DNA of 64,000 nt from Deuterostichococcus epilithicus (GCA_033439295.1 JAVTLE010000015.1:1364001-1428000); one strand, 5' to 3'; shown: positions 42,607 through 55,604, counted from the stretch's first letter. The notes: generated from the sequence alone by a model not told the origin. Made by a program: numbers and translations.

Positions 42607-45600
42607 ATGGCAAGGTTTCTGGAAGACTTGGGTCGAGTGGCCCGTGGAGTTGGCCTGGTGGCAGCCAAGGCAGTGGCGGAAAGGTGCGGGACCGGCGCAG
42701 TGTGCATATGCCGTGTGCCGAGTCTGGTAGAATTCTGAAAAGAAAAGCTGAATATACAGCTACTCGACCGATGCAGTTCCGCCGTCAAGGCCGTGGCGCG
42801 CGGCGATGTCGAGCAACGGCTGCGGGCGGCCGCCGCGCAGGGGCAGCAGTTTGCGCAGGCAGCACAAGATGCCGGCCGCAATGCGATGCGCCAGGGCGCT
42901 GCAGCAGCGCAGACGGGCGCCCGCAGCGCTGCGGAAACTGCACAGAGCGCGGCGCAGCAGGCGCAGAGCGCCGCGCAGAGCGCCGCGGAGAATGTCGCGC
43001 CGCAGCTGCGCGAAGCGGTTGGCCAGGCCTCTGCGCAAGGCGCCACCATGAAGGTGAACTGTTTGGGCTTTGACTGAGAGAAGCATCTTGTCGTCTTGAG
43101 TGAGGGATCTGCACGAGCCGCGCTGCTGTGTGCTGGCGGCGCTCTGCTTGGGATGGCACAGGCAGCTGCAGCAGCCACCAAAAGAGATGCTTCGATGGTT
43201 GCCATCTGAAGCAGCTGCCTGATGGAAACACAGGACACAGCGAGTGCATTCCTGAGGCGCGGGGAGGCAGAACTGCAACGGACAGTGGACGGCACGGCAC
43301 AGCATGCGACTCGCGCGGCTGACGACCTGCAGCGGGCGTCCGAGACGGCGGCGCGGCGCGCAGCTGCAGGTGAGCTTGTGGGTTGCCACTGGTCTGCAGG
43401 ACCTGCCCCATTGCCCCATTGAGCGAGCGCCTTCCGTGACATTCTGCCCGTGATCAGCCTGCAGCGAGCCGCCTATCACAAAGCCGCCCGTTGAGGCAGC
43501 AAGCAACTGCGGTGGACGCACGACCGGCAAGCAGAATGTGGCTGCGCAGGGCAAGCGCGGGCGCCGGCTGCCGCTGCAGCTCCTGCGTCCACCGCGCCGC
43601 CCACAGCGGCGCCGTCCAGCCCTGGGCTCGCCTTCGACCCGGCGGCTGCGGCCCGTGCCGGGATGCTGGCGCAAGCGCACTCTGCAGAGGCCGCCGGCTT
43701 TGCTGCCGCGCAGCGGTCGGGCCCCAATGCCCACCCGCTGCCCGACGCCCAGCCGCTGACGCTCCCGCAGCCGCGGGCGCCGCAGCCCTCATCGCAGCAC
43801 GCCGCAGCAACGGCGGCTCGCCCGGAGCAGCAGACCTCGGCGAAGCAGGCTGCTGCAGCGGCCGGCAGAACGGCGCCGCAGGCTGCCGCCACTGCTGCGT
43901 CAGTGCCGCTGCCCTCTGGCGAGGCGGACCCCATTGCGGATCTGCAGCAGGCGCAGGCGGCTGCGGCAGCATCCCGCGGCGCGGGCCAGGGCGCAGATCA
44001 GGCTCGCAGCGGTGCGCTGGCCAGGACTTCGCTCCGTGCAGACGCCGATGGCAGTGCCGCCGGCGAGCCGCCTGGGGCCACGGCGGCCGACCATAGCAGC
44101 GCCGACAGCTCAGCCGGAGCCGCCAGGACGGCCGAGGGCATCGGATCAATCTCTGCGGGACCTGCAGCTGCGGCGGCGTCGGTGCCGGCGTCGGCGCCTG
44201 CAGCAGCGAAGGAGCCGGAGGCGCGGCGTAAGCTGCGGCAGCGGCGCGTGCCGTCGAGCCAGATCGGGCGTGTGATGGGTTTTGCGGGGCTGGGGGCGCG
44301 GCTCGCGGCGGGGACCCTGGGCGACTCGATCAGCAACATGTTCAGGTTTGACATTGGAAGCCCTGCTTTCATTCATTGCACAAACCCTCCTGATATGTAT
44401 CATTAGAGGCCTACACATGGCAGATGACTTCCCAGAAGCCTCTTTCTGGCAGAACACTGTCCAGACCCGCATGACATGCATGCGAACTGCAAATCAGAGT
44501 CGGCTCCGCGACAGCAGCACAGCCCGCAGTCGTCTGGAGTTGGCGGGGCCGGCAACACAGTGTGCGCCCTCCGCAGGGCCAAGGACGAGAATGCGCCGGC
44601 GCACAGCGCGGTGCTGAGCGAGGCCAATGCGGAGCGGCTGGCGGAGGCGCTGTGCCGCATGCGCGGCGCCGCGCTCAAGCTGGGCCAGATGCTGTCCATC
44701 CAGGATGACAACGTGCTGCCGCCAGCATTCCAGAAAGCCCTCGAACGCGTGCGCGCCGGTAGGTCCTCGATGGACTATACCCTAAGTCCATCTGCGCCAA
44801 CATGCCACTTGCAGTTGTTCCGGGACATTCGAGCCGTAAACATCCCAACGTGTGTCCTGTGATGCGATGACTCTGGCTGTCGGGGCAGTGAGAGCTCTGA
44901 GCCGCCTCGCCACGCATCACAGGCTACACAAGGCGTGCACAATGGCACTTGAGCGTCAGAAGAATCCACGACAGCGGTCCGAAGCCTGACCATGTCTCTG
45001 CATCCCTGCATACACTCATAGCGGAGGCTTCACCGGCTTTCATTTTCTGTCTTGGATTGCTGTCCCCATCTGCCGTCATCACCTTGCATGGCAGGCGCGG
45101 ATACAATGCCGGGGCGGCAGCTGGAGAGGGCAATTTCCAGCGAGCTGGGGCCCGACTGGCGCTCCAAGGTCGCCGACTTTGACGAGGAGCCGCTCGCTGC
45201 CGCCTCCATTGGCCAGGCGCGGCAGCCCGCTGCTTGCCTGCAGCCAGCTCGTCACCGCTGCACCCGCACATCAAAATCCCCCCTGTGCCGCCAGTGGGGC
45301 AGCGACTGGAAGCTAGCTGCATTGCAGTGGCGAATTGCGGTGCAGTGCAGCGTCGATGCATTGGGTGCTGACATCGTGCAGTTGTGTCACCTTCGCAAAT
45401 TCTCGGTGGCGCCTCGCCATTCTTGCGCTGGGTGCTGTGGCAGGTGCACGCGGCCACGCTGCACGATGGTCGGAAGGTCGTCATGAAGATCCAGGTTGGT
45501 TGCCCTGCCTGCTTAGGATGCACACACCCTGCACCACCCGCACCGCCGCGCGTGTGCTTGAACTGCCCATCGCATCGGCCAGCACCTCCCCCTGCTTGTC

Positions 45601-48308
45601 ACACCTGCGCTGCGGCATGTCACTGTTCAACCTTCCTCCCAGTTGGCTCCTGCAGTTGCACACTCCTGCTGAGGCTGTCTCGACGTGAAGCGGCCTTCCG
45701 TGTGGCCCCGCAGTACCCGGGCGTGGCGAAGAGCATCAGGTCAGATGTGGACAACCTGCTGCGCCTCATCAACACCTTCAACCTGCTGCCTGAGGGGCTC
45801 TACGTCCGCCAGGCGGCGGAGGCGCGTCGTCTGCCTCATGATGCTGAATGTTGCTGATTGACGCTGGAAAGACGGATCAGAGCTCGGTTCCCTCGGATCG
45901 AGCGGCAGCTCGCGTCCAGGAGGCTGTGGCTCTGAAGAGCGCTCGCGAGCCTCGGCTGCCACGGTTGCGTCAACTGCAAGCGTGTTGCAGATTCGATGCT
46001 GCTGTGCGCGCCAGGTGGCGAAGGAGGAGCTGTCGCTGGAGTGCGACTACGAATACGAGGCACAGTGCCAGGTGTGCCCCTTTCAATGTTCTCTTGCCCT
46101 GTCCTCGGCTCAGGCCGCGGGTTGAGAAGGAACGACCCAAGCTGCAGGTTGGGGTGCAGGGGTTTGCGCAAACCTGCAAATCCCACCCTCCCAGCGACCC
46201 TCCGCCGCAGGCGCGCTTCAAGGGCCTGGTGGAGGCCAGTCCGGAGCTGGTGGGCCGCTTCTCGGTGCCGGGTGTTGTCCCAGAGCTGTCCGCCAAGCGG
46301 CTGCTGACCACGGAGCGCGTGCCCGGTGTCCCCATCGACCAGGTGGGCGACGTTTTCAAAGCCATTAGCACTCACAATCTGGCATTCACACCTCCGGCTT
46401 GCCGCAACCGTCGTCCCCTGCACAGGCGCTCTAGTGCCAGACCCAGCGCTGCTGCTGCCACGCATTGCCTTGCAGGCGTGTGCTTTCTGCACACAGCGGC
46501 CGTGCACCACAGAGTTGCGCGCGCAGTCACGACTTGCGGCACCTGCGGCACGGGTATCGATGCCGCCCTACAATCCTAACCATGCGCTCTGCCTGTGGCA
46601 ACGCAGGTGCGGCACCTCTCGCCTGCTGTGCGGGACGACATCGGCACCCGCCTGCTGCAGCTGACGCTGAAGGAGCTGTTTGAGTGGCGCTTCATGCAGA
46701 CCGACCCCAACTGGTGCGCGTCTCGACCGCTCAGCTGTGTGCACTCGGTGCAAGCGTGATTGCTTCGCGTCAAGACAGCCGCTGCAGCTGGTCGCAAAGC
46801 ACTTACTGGCGCCTAGGAAGTGACTTATCAGCATGTTTGCCCACTCTTCTCAGGGGCAATTTCTTGTACGACGAGGAGAAGGACGTGCTACACCTCATCG
46901 ATTTTGGTGCCAGCCGGGAGTATCCTCAGCCCTTCGTCGCTGTGAGTCCTTGGGCCCACACCGTATCATCAGCCCGTACCACCGCCTTGAACTTCAGTGT
47001 AGCATGCATGCACGCATCTGACTGCCGCGGCTCAGGTGATGGCAGTCAGTGCATTGTAGTGGCAGAGCATTCTGCACACGCCTAGGTGTCCCCTGGCTGA
47101 GGTGACGGCCTGGCATGCGCAGGACTATCTCGAGATGGTGAAGGCGTGCGCAGATAAGAATTCTGACGGGGTCATCGCGCGCTCCCTCAAGTTGGGCTTC
47201 CTGTCGGGTGCGCGTTTTTTTTGTCGGGCAAGGCTGCTGCCTTGCATGTGTGCTCAGAACATGCGGCGATATCTCAGCACTGCTGCAGAGCTACAAGACG
47301 GGTTGGAAGTTGATTTCCTCCTGTGGCAGGCGTCCCCCATGCGGATGCAGCCGCCTGTGTGGCGATGATTCGCTCGAGTGGGCTTGAGTGCACGGGACAT
47401 GATGTCTGTTTTTGTGCTTGTGCTTGCGACAGGCGACGAGAGCAAGACGATGCTGGATGCGCACTGCCAGGCTGGTTTTCTTGTGGGCGTTCCCTTTGCG
47501 CACGAGGGCGACTACGACTTTAAGCTGCACGGAGGCAAGCCTCTGATGTTTTGGGGTGTGCGTCCCATGGCGCGGCACGCCCCGCAGCCTACCCATGCCC
47601 GGGATCGCTCGCAGATTGTGCGACCAGTGACGCCGCACGCCCTGAGCGCTTGCTCCGAGCAGAATGCCCAGGAGCACTGATGGGGGTCGCATCTGGTGAC
47701 GCGCCTAGAGCCTGTGCATGCCGACGCTGCCGCCGGCAGCCGGTGCCGGCACCAGGACCCGGCACCAGAACCTACGGAGAACACCGGTCCGCACGTTGTT
47801 GACTGGCTGACGGACTGTTCAGAGGTCTCCATTCCAACATGTCTCGGTTGCTGTGCAGACATGACGCGGAAGGTGGGCAACCTGGGCGCGACGATGATCA
47901 AGGAGCGGCTGGTAGCGCCGCCACGGGAGGCCTACTCGCTGCACCGCAAGCTGTCCGGCGCTTTTCTCGCCTGCATCAAGCTCGGTTCGGTGCGCTGCAC
48001 CTCTAATGTTCCTGTATTTTGCAGTGTCTTCCTGCTTACCTAGGCTGGTCCGGCGGCTGTGGCATCGTGGAGGCGACGCCCCGGAACCCGGCTCCCGGAA
48101 ATGCATCCCTGGATCTCCATTTCAACCAAGAAAGGAAGCAGCGAATGCTGCCGTGCCAGCGCAGTGTTGAAGGTGCCTAACGCGGTAGTTCATGTCTGAT
48201 GTGCAGGTGGTGCCGTGCCGCCAGCTGTTCCTGGACACCTATTCGCGTGCAAAGGCTGCCGAGGCTGCCACGTCCTCCTCCAGCAGCGAAGATTCGGATG
48301 CGGCATAA
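42607..48308 (+). CDS. COQ8: ABC1 atypical kinase, COQ8/ADCK3 type
   Basis: UbiB-family atypical kinase/ATPase needed for ubiquinone (coenzyme Q) synthesis in mitochondria; a plastid paralogue is possible. It starts [20 protein letters not shown], like COQ8 N-termini. Motifs follow in order: [20 protein letters not shown] (about 44254), then the family KxGQ in [13 protein letters not shown] (about 44668), the Ala-rich loop PLAAASIGQ (about 45190), VVMKIQ (catalytic Lys, 45478), [10 protein letters not shown] (about 46035), [13 protein letters not shown] with GNFLYDE and the metal-binding [10 protein letters not shown] (about 46890). It ends [20 protein letters not shown] with a Ser/Asp tail, TAA 48306-48308. 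Odd feature: between the N-terminus and the KxGQ domain, exons from 42771 to about 44250 encode a long Ala/Gln-rich, LEA-like helical stretch far longer than the usual linker. No obvious presequence precedes it. Confidence 0.93.
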
Positions 48309-48766
48309 ACTCGGGGCTGCGGCGGGCAGGATGGGTTATATCGGATTGTTACAACGAATATTCTCAGGCCCGCGCCATGATTGTGGCCGGGACACGTCCG
48401 TGTGCATTCGATCGATGTCTTGGCGGCACATAGGCACGCAAAGGTTTCAAAATTCGATTGCTGTCACTGCGCCTGTCGGCCAGTTTCGAACAGACTGAAT
48501 TCAGCGCTCAGCGATGTCTGGCAACATTCACAGGCGCTGCCCTGTACGTGGGCTTGGAAGGAGCCCACACTGAACTACGGCGGCATCGCCTTCCCCGACC
48601 CACTATGACTGACCCAGCCTTTGTCTCCAACTGATCCCGTTCGACAGCCCCTCAAGGTTTAAGCCTCATGCTGTGCTGAAGCATGCAACCTGCAACTCCT
48701 TCGCCTCCTTCGCTTATCGTTTCCGAAATATTGAGCTTTCCGAAATATCGAGCTGCGCATGCCGTA
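48309..48766. other. Convergent spacer, no supported gene
   Basis: About 460 bp between convergent stops of the COQ8 and RPC8 genes. Two TTCCGAAATAT(T/C)GAGCT copies sit back to back at about 48721-48752, a small tandem repeat of about 17 bp. Otherwise nothing seen. Confidence 0.4.
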
Positions 48767-50282
48767 TCAGTCATCCGCACCGGCCATGGGTCCCTCCGCC
48801 TCCCCTCCCCCCTCCTCCTCCTCCCCGGCCCACCAGCTGACGAGGCCCAGGCCGTCGGCATTGATGTCGCCGATCACTGTCATTGGCGCGTACGGTCTTG
48901 CCTTTGTGCCAATGGCCTCGACGCCTGCCTCAGCGGCGTCCTGCGCAGCCGAAACATGCGAGATGGCGATCATCTGGATACATGATGGTCTGATGTCTTG
49001 TTTGCCGCGTGCTAACCTGCAAGAGGCTCGATCCTGGCTTGCTGAGAATGAAAGCAGGGACCCTAGTGCAGGCGGCGTCGAATTGACGAATTGACCTGAC
49101 CCCACGCATGCACACGCCGGAACGGGAGCAGTTCGCCAAACAGACACCTGCATCTCCATGCGTGTTGGCACGGGGTGGAACTTGACGCTCTGCACCCGGA
49201 AGCGGATCTCCTCCTCCAGGTCCAAATACATGTCATTGCCGTCAAACTTCCAGAGCCTGCGCAGGTGGGGCACACGCGTGAAAATGAAGTTCTGCTGGAA
49301 ACGAGGGTGGCGATGCAGCGCAGCTGAATGCTGGCAGCAAACATTTTGAGGCTGGACCTGACATTGCCCCATCGGAGCAGAGTGCACGCTCACCAGAGCT
49401 TTTCGCTGGCATCGTATGCTGACGGCTCCTGCATGGCGTACTTCGGCACGGCAATATCTGAGAAGAAGCCCAGGCTCACTTGCAGGCCCTCGCTGCAGGT
49501 GCACAAAGCTCAGCGTCAGCAGCAGCGCATTGAGGTGCAGAGACAATTCGCCTGGGCCAAACTGCTGTGATGTATTACTGTGCCCTGCAGCATTTGTGTG
49601 ATTGCACGCAGAACTGCATTGTCTGCAGATGCGGCTGCAGCCTTTCCTTCCAGGAAAGAAACTCCACCTGGTGGACTTGAGCAGGCGGCCGACGATTACC
49701 TCGCCAACGAACGGCAGGAAGACCACCAGCCGGAACAGTACGTCAAATATGGCCGCGCCGTCGGAGGGGTAGATGAAGCCGCCGCTGATGTCTAGGATGT
49801 CGTACACTGTGATCACCAGCCCCACGTCCGGCACGACCTTGTCTGCAAACATGCGTTTCGGTTTAAAAAAACTATCTACGCCTGGAGGACTAGCCGCCAT
49901 GCCTCAGCCTTGAAGAGCGCGGAGAGCAGCCGCCGGCGCTGAGCCTGGCGTATTTGCAACTGTGCAGCTGAGAGTCAGTCTCTAGAAAAGTCATGCGACA
50001 GACGTTGCATGTGCTGCCTGCTCTCTGACGGCTTTTCTCCGTGAACTGCCATTTCGAAAGTGTGCGGGGCAGCTGCGGCGGCGGAGGAGCTCACCCACGA
50101 AGGTCTTTGTCAGCGTCGCCTTGATGGCGTCCGGAAGGGGGCGTCCCAGCTGGTCCGGCTCGACTCTGCAGTGACACCATGCGCGTGGACAAGCATGATC
50201 GTTGCATGTTGGCGATTTGCATGGGAGGGAGATGGCGGCGCACGCACCTGACGCTGTCCTGAATCTTTACGACCTGAAACAT
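48767..50282 (-). CDS. RPC8: RNA polymerase III subunit RPC8 (Rpb7-like)
   Basis: Stalk subunit of RNA polymerase III (POLR3H/Rpc25), pairing with the Rpb4-like subunit for initiation. Exon 1 (50282-50248) gives MFQVVKIQDSVR. Exon 2 gives VEPDQLGRPLPDAIKATLTK and ends TFV with a GTGAGC donor near 50093. Exon 3 (from about 49842) gives DKVVPDVGLVITVYDILDI, SGGFIYPSDGAAIFDVLFRL and VVFLPFVGEVIVGRL. Then come EGLQVSLGFFSDIAVPKYAM (about 49490-49430), DLEEEIRFRVQSVKFHPVPT (about 49220-49160) and the last exon, with VSHVSAAQDAAEAGVEAIG, YAPMTVIGDINADGLGLVSW and a Glu/Gly tail, stop at 48767. The MFxVxxxxDxVR start, GFIYPxDG and FxPFVGEV motifs and the C-terminal S1-like OB part define RPC8. All checked phases agree. 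The acidic tail GEEEEGGGEAEG is an unusual addition. Confidence 0.93.
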
Positions 50283-50597
50283 GTAGTGCAGCGGCACGGA
50301 CGGTACTGTGGTAAGGCTGTGTGCAGGCCTTCAACGTGCCCCACAGCCCCACTGCATCTGACGGTGCACCTGCAAGGGGTATTGAACTTCAGAATCGCTA
50401 CAAAATCGCTCCCCCGTCTTCGCAACTTCTCAGTGGCGCTGCTTGCGCGACACAAACTCACCAACGCACCACATGGACGTTGTGACTTGATACCGAAGCC
50501 TGACAGGCTCCAGGCATCTGCTGCGCATGCTTGACTGACGAGCGGCGCCTGCAGTGGTGTTGCATCTAAAAGCTGTGTTCGATCGATCGGCTTTTGG
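50283..50597. promoter_or_regulatory. Shared spacer of a divergent pair (RPC8 / GH20)
   Basis: 315 bp between the ATGs of two divergent genes. No protein-like open frame; presumed to hold both promoters. If the GH20 enzyme has an upstream signal-peptide exon, it would have to lie here. Confidence 0.35.
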
Positions 50598-53500
50598 ATG
50601 GAGTGCCCGATCATCCCTGCGCCGATCAGCTTTGTCAAGCATGATGGGCAGCTTCAGCTTGGAGATGTTGTCGCAATCAGCTGCACCGGCGACTCCCAGG
50701 GCGTCAGCGAGCTTCTGGCAGCATACTTGCGCGACAGGCTAGCCATCGCAGCGCGGTCGCCCACGGTGTGTGCCGTGCGCACCATGTGTGCACATCATGC
50801 GTGCCCTCGAGAAAGTCTAGCTCAATGATGCGTGTCGATCAGTCGGTGGCAACGGTGGCAGATGCACTCCACCTGCACCTGCCTACAAGCCTGCTGCGCT
50901 ACCACAGGACGCTCCACATGGCACATGCACCATCGCACTCGACTGCTCAGCGGCGAAGTTGGTCTCCCTGGAGGGCTTGCCCCTGGCCAACGAGGGCTAC
51001 GAGCTGGCGGTGAGGCCTGACGGCGTGTCCATCCGTGCGATCGCGCCCGCGGGCGTCTTCTACGGCGTACAGAGCCTGCTGCAGATGCTGCCGGCGGTGC
51101 GAGACCCCGCGGCAGGGCAGGCGCCCATCGTGCTGCCCGCCATCTCGGTGAGGGGCTGCAGAACGCGCAGTGCCACACCTTCCTACTGCAGCCCGCTGCT
51201 GCTGCTGGCACGCTGCACGTGTCACATGCGGGGGCACGCCGTAAACAGACAAGTCCCTGCATGGTCGCCAGTGCAGGCCGCAAATTACCCGTCATGGTCT
51301 GGACGATACGAAGAGGGATAGGGCATGTCCCTGCAGAAGCAAGGCAGTCTGGTTCATGACCTGCCGCAGATTGTGGACGCGCCACGCTTCCTGTGGCGCG
51401 GCGTGCTGCTGGACTGCGGCCGCCACTTCTTCCCGCTGCCCTTCATCAAGCGCTTTCTGGATGTCATGGCGCTGCACAAGCTCAACCGCTTCCACTGGCA
51501 TCTCGTGGAGGACCAGGTGCCCAATAAATGACGTCCTCATTCACTCGCGTGCTGAATTGCTTGGTTGCACGGACACGCATGCAGACAGTTGGACCTGGTC
51601 AGGCGCAAGCAGCGTGCACCAACTCTGCCAGGTCCATTGCCTAGCTGCCGAGCCATCGGCGCAGGCAATAGCGCTGGGGGAACTCTGCAGCCAGGTTTTG
51701 ACGCATCTACGCTGAAGGGCGACAGTCACTACTGCAGGGCTGGCGGGTGGAGGTGCATGCCTTCCCGCAGCTGACGAACGTGGGCGCTTGGCGCGGCGGC
51801 CGTGACGGCGTGCCGCGCTACGGTGGCTACTACACCCAGGACGAGGTGCAGGGGGTTGCCCATCTCCCTGTGCAGCGTCTGGCAGTCTGTGGGGACCATC
51901 GTCTGCTGCAGACAGACTGGGGTGGCATGCTGCACCCATCAGAATGCACTGCTGATCACAAGGCGCCCAAGCCTGTGCTCCCGCCTGTGCAACCTCTGAC
52001 GACCAGAAGCTCGTCAGGCACACTCAATCCAGACCTGCTGGTTCTATTCACAGATGAGGGAGGTGGTGGCGTATGCGGCGTCGCGCTTCATCGAGGTGGT
52101 CCCCGAGATCGAGCTGCCGGGGCACTGCTGCTCCGCACTGGCGTCGTACCCGTACTTGGGATGTGAGCTCCGATTGCCTTTTCGACCCTGCTGACCCGCC
52201 CTGTCCTTGGCTCTTGCTGCCCCAGGTAGACGTACTTGGCGGTCTAGCACGCCTGTGCACGTACACTGCGCATATCAACCATCGAGCTTGTCTGCTTGCA
52301 AACTCGACATCTCTTGATCTGCGCTCCATGCCAGTTTCTCACTTCTCGCTCTGCGCCGCCAGGCACGGGGCAGGTGACGCAGACGCCGTACTACTGGGGC
52401 GTGCACGAGGACGTGTACTGTGCGGGCAAGGAAGAGACTTTTGATTTCCTGGAGGCGGTGCTGCTGGAGGTCATGGCCATCTTCCCCTGCACCTACCTCC
52501 ACATCGGCGGCGATGAGGTGCCGTCGGTTGTGCGGCCCGTGCTGATTGCGCACAGACTGCAAGCCCTCCTGATACTGCTGCTCTACTGTAGCTTGACTAC
52601 CTTCGGGGGGTTCGGGCTGCCGAGTATATGTGCCCCTCCGGTGTGCACAGTTGTGCCAGCAGTGCGATATTGCGAGGTCACATTGAAAGCAGCATCTGGT
52701 GCTGTGCCGCCACGCCCTTCGTCCCTGCACACGTGCAGTGTCCCAAGGTGCGGTGGGCGGAGTGCGAGCGCTGCCAGCGGCGCATCGCGGAGGAGGGCCT
52801 CGCCGACGAGTACGAGCTGCAGTCCTGGTGCGCACGCTTGGTGTTGCCCAAGCACATTCGATGCTACGAGGTGTCCACAGAGCGCTGTGGCGGTCTCGTT
52901 GCAGTGTTTGCAGTAGCTGCAGTCCCGGTGCTTGCGCGCACGACAGTCCCATCACAGTCAGTCCCACAAGTTTGCCGACAGCGCTCAGCGCCTTCGACAG
53001 CGCCATCGAGGCCGCGAGCGTATCGACACAGCACTGCGATGCTCGCGTCACAGTGCCACTGCCGTGCCTTTGCGGGCGTCAATTGACGACGCAGCGGCGC
53101 AGTGACGGTCCGCAAAAACATCTGGTCTCCGAGGTCGCACGAGGTTCTGTCGACCAGATGCGGCCAGTTGGGGTTTGTCAGGCTTGGACTGCAGTAATGC
53201 GGTTGACGACCTGTTTCGAACGGGGGTGCAGGTTTGTGGGCCGCATAGGCGCCTTCCTGGCTGCGCACGGCCGCATTCTGGTGGGCTGGGACGAGATCCT
53301 GGAGGGCACCGCAGACGGGCGCCGCCTGCCGCCCGACGCCGTCGTCATGTCCTGGCGGGTGCGCCTCACTTGCCGCTCAGCAGAAGCGGGGAGGGTCCGG
53401 CAGAAGCTGGGCGGGGCACGGTGCAGTCCCGCCAGCCAGGCAATGGCAGAATGGCAGGGTGGCAGGTCCCTCTCAAGCAGCAGCGCAAACCATGGACGTG

Positions 53501-55135
53501 GCCGCCACTTGGCTCGTTCAAGACCGCAGGTTTCTGAATGCGTGGACTGCTGGTCACATGGCATCTCAGGTGGCATGCAGAATCTAACTTTTGACGTTAT
53601 CTTGGTTTGTTCTGCCGCAGGGCATCTCAGGGGGCGTGAAGGCGGCGAGGGCGGGGCACCCGGTCATCATGACGCCCACCAGCCACTGTTACCTGGACTA
53701 CCGGCAATCGCTGCGCGCCGGGGAGCCCGGCGCTTGGTGTGAGTCTTTCCTGACGATACCTGAATGTCCTGCGAAGTCCTGCACCATCATCAAGGTGTTA
53801 CACGAGATACGGCCAGCTTGCTTCCATCACCCATGATACATATAGTTTCCACGTTGTACTGCAGACGTGATGCTGCTCCTGGTATGCTCATGGTTTGGTA
53901 GCGTCACAACCATTGTCCCAAGGTGACACAACCTTCAGCGTCAAGAGCAACCATCACCCTTCGTCTCACTGCAGACGCGCTGCTCCCGCTGGAGATGGTG
54001 TACGCCTACGAGCCCATCCCGCCGGAGGCGCCGTCTGCGCCGGCAGACCTGCTCGAAGCAGAGGCGGGCGCTGCATCAGGGGCGGCGCCCATGTCGCCCA
54101 ACGGTGGCGGCACGGGCGACAGCGACGGTGACGGCGACATGGACTACTCTGCAGCCGACGGGTGCGGCTGTTTTTACTTTTCGCGTGCCTGCGCTCCTGC
54201 TGTCTCCTCACGGTCGGCATGGCCTCTGTGCCTGCGCACGTGCTGCCTGCACGGCCTGCATGGCCCCTCTATAGATCTGTTGCACGAATGCAGGGACTCA
54301 GCGCCTGGAGCCGGAAAATGGTCCTGCCACTGATCGAAACTGATGATCGCCTTGCCGCCTCGAATGTTGCAGGTACACAGCAGACGGCAGCGTCATGGCG
54401 GCAACGGGGGACGATGTTTCAGTATCGGCGGCCAGCGGCGCAACGCCGGAGGAAGACCTTGCCAGCGAGCCACCACTCATGCCGCCGGATGCGGAGTGGG
54501 CGCTCACCGCCCTGGAGGCACGCCTCATCCTGGGCGCCCAGGTGAGAGTGTACATGGTTGTCGGCCGGCACCTCCACATGTCGAGAGCGTCTTTGGATCT
54601 GCGGCTTGTGATGGGGCTGGCCCCTGCTCAGGACCTGCCACAGGCAATCTGAAGATTCATCCACCACAGCGGCATGCTGCACAGAAATCGTTTGCTGATG
54701 CACACCAAGGTTTACTAGACGATGCGCGATGGACAGCCGCTTGCCCTAGCAGAATTTGAGGCATGCCCGAATCGAGATTTTTACACACTCCAGCATGGCC
54801 AACGACGTCGTGCACATCAGGTTGTGCAGGCAAGTTATAAGTATGCTGCTCCGCGCTGCACCCCGCATGCAGGTATGGCCCTTGTTGCAACAGCATGGCA
54901 GACGTTTGTGGCGGTCGGCAACTGAAAGCGGTTGTGCCCGCAGGCGAACGTGTGGACAGAGTACATTCAGGATGAGCCGACGGCGGAGTACATGCTGCTG
55001 CCGCGCATGTGCGCAATGGCTGAGGTGCTGTGGTCCCCGGCGGCACGCAAGGACTGGGACAGCTTCGTGGCGCGGCTACCCACGGTGCTGGCGCACTTTG
55101 ATGCGGTGGGCATGCGGTATCGGCCCCTGGGGTAA
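50598..55135 (+). CDS. Beta-N-acetylhexosaminidase, glycoside hydrolase family 20
   Basis: Retaining exo-hydrolase that removes terminal GlcNAc/GalNAc using substrate-assisted catalysis. It starts MECPIIPAPISFVKHDGQLQ, the N-terminal beta domain opening. LANEGYELAVRPDGVSIRAI and GVFYGVQSLLQMLP follow, then the barrel start RFLWRGVLLDCGRHFFPLPF and HKLNRFHWHLVEDQ. Next are GWRVEVHAFPQLTNVGAWRG, RFIEVVPEIELPGHCCSALA, YLHIGGDEVP with the catalytic Asp-Glu pair (about 52503), ILVGWDEILEG, VIMTPTSHCYLDY and NVWTEYIQDEPTAEYMLLPR, ending MRYRPLG, TAA 55133-55135. Two oddities: no signal peptide at the chosen start, and two Gly/Asp/Pro-rich acidic exons (about 53978-54160 and 54371-54540) inserted before the final barrel strands. 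The usual HWHLTDDQ reads HWHLVEDQ. Confidence 0.92.
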
Positions 55136-55604
55136 AGCGGCGGCGGGTGCAGCCGGTGAGACCCCAGCTCAGTGAATGATTGTCGAACCAGGACATGCAA
55201 GCGCTGGGACGGCGGCGGGCTTTGCGCCAGGCTCTCGCGGCGCATTGCATGCCCGCTGCGAGGGTAGCCGGTGCTCGGCTGTGCCGCGCCACGCTTTGGC
55301 ATACGCTCTTTTGATGCATGAGGTTTCTGATGCCCACTGTGGCAGCCATGGCGAGCTGGCGAGCATTTGTCAGCCTTGCTGTTGCTGCTGCAATGGGCTG
55401 GAGGACACTTGATCTCATTGCTGCCACACGCCTGGCAGAACACGGTAGAGTGCAGGCCGAAGTGGTGACGGTAGATGAAGCACTATCGAACTCTAAATCG
55501 CCAGTGCATTGACGTGTGTGCACTGATGTGGCGAGTGATTCTGTGAAAAGAGCGCGGAGTGCAAAGACGACCAAATTGAGAGCAGCTCCTGATTTCCGCA
55601 AATC
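55136..55604. other. Convergent spacer, no supported gene
   Basis: About 470 bp between the GH20 stop and the likely EMC3 poly(A) site. No gene supported. Confidence 0.35.
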
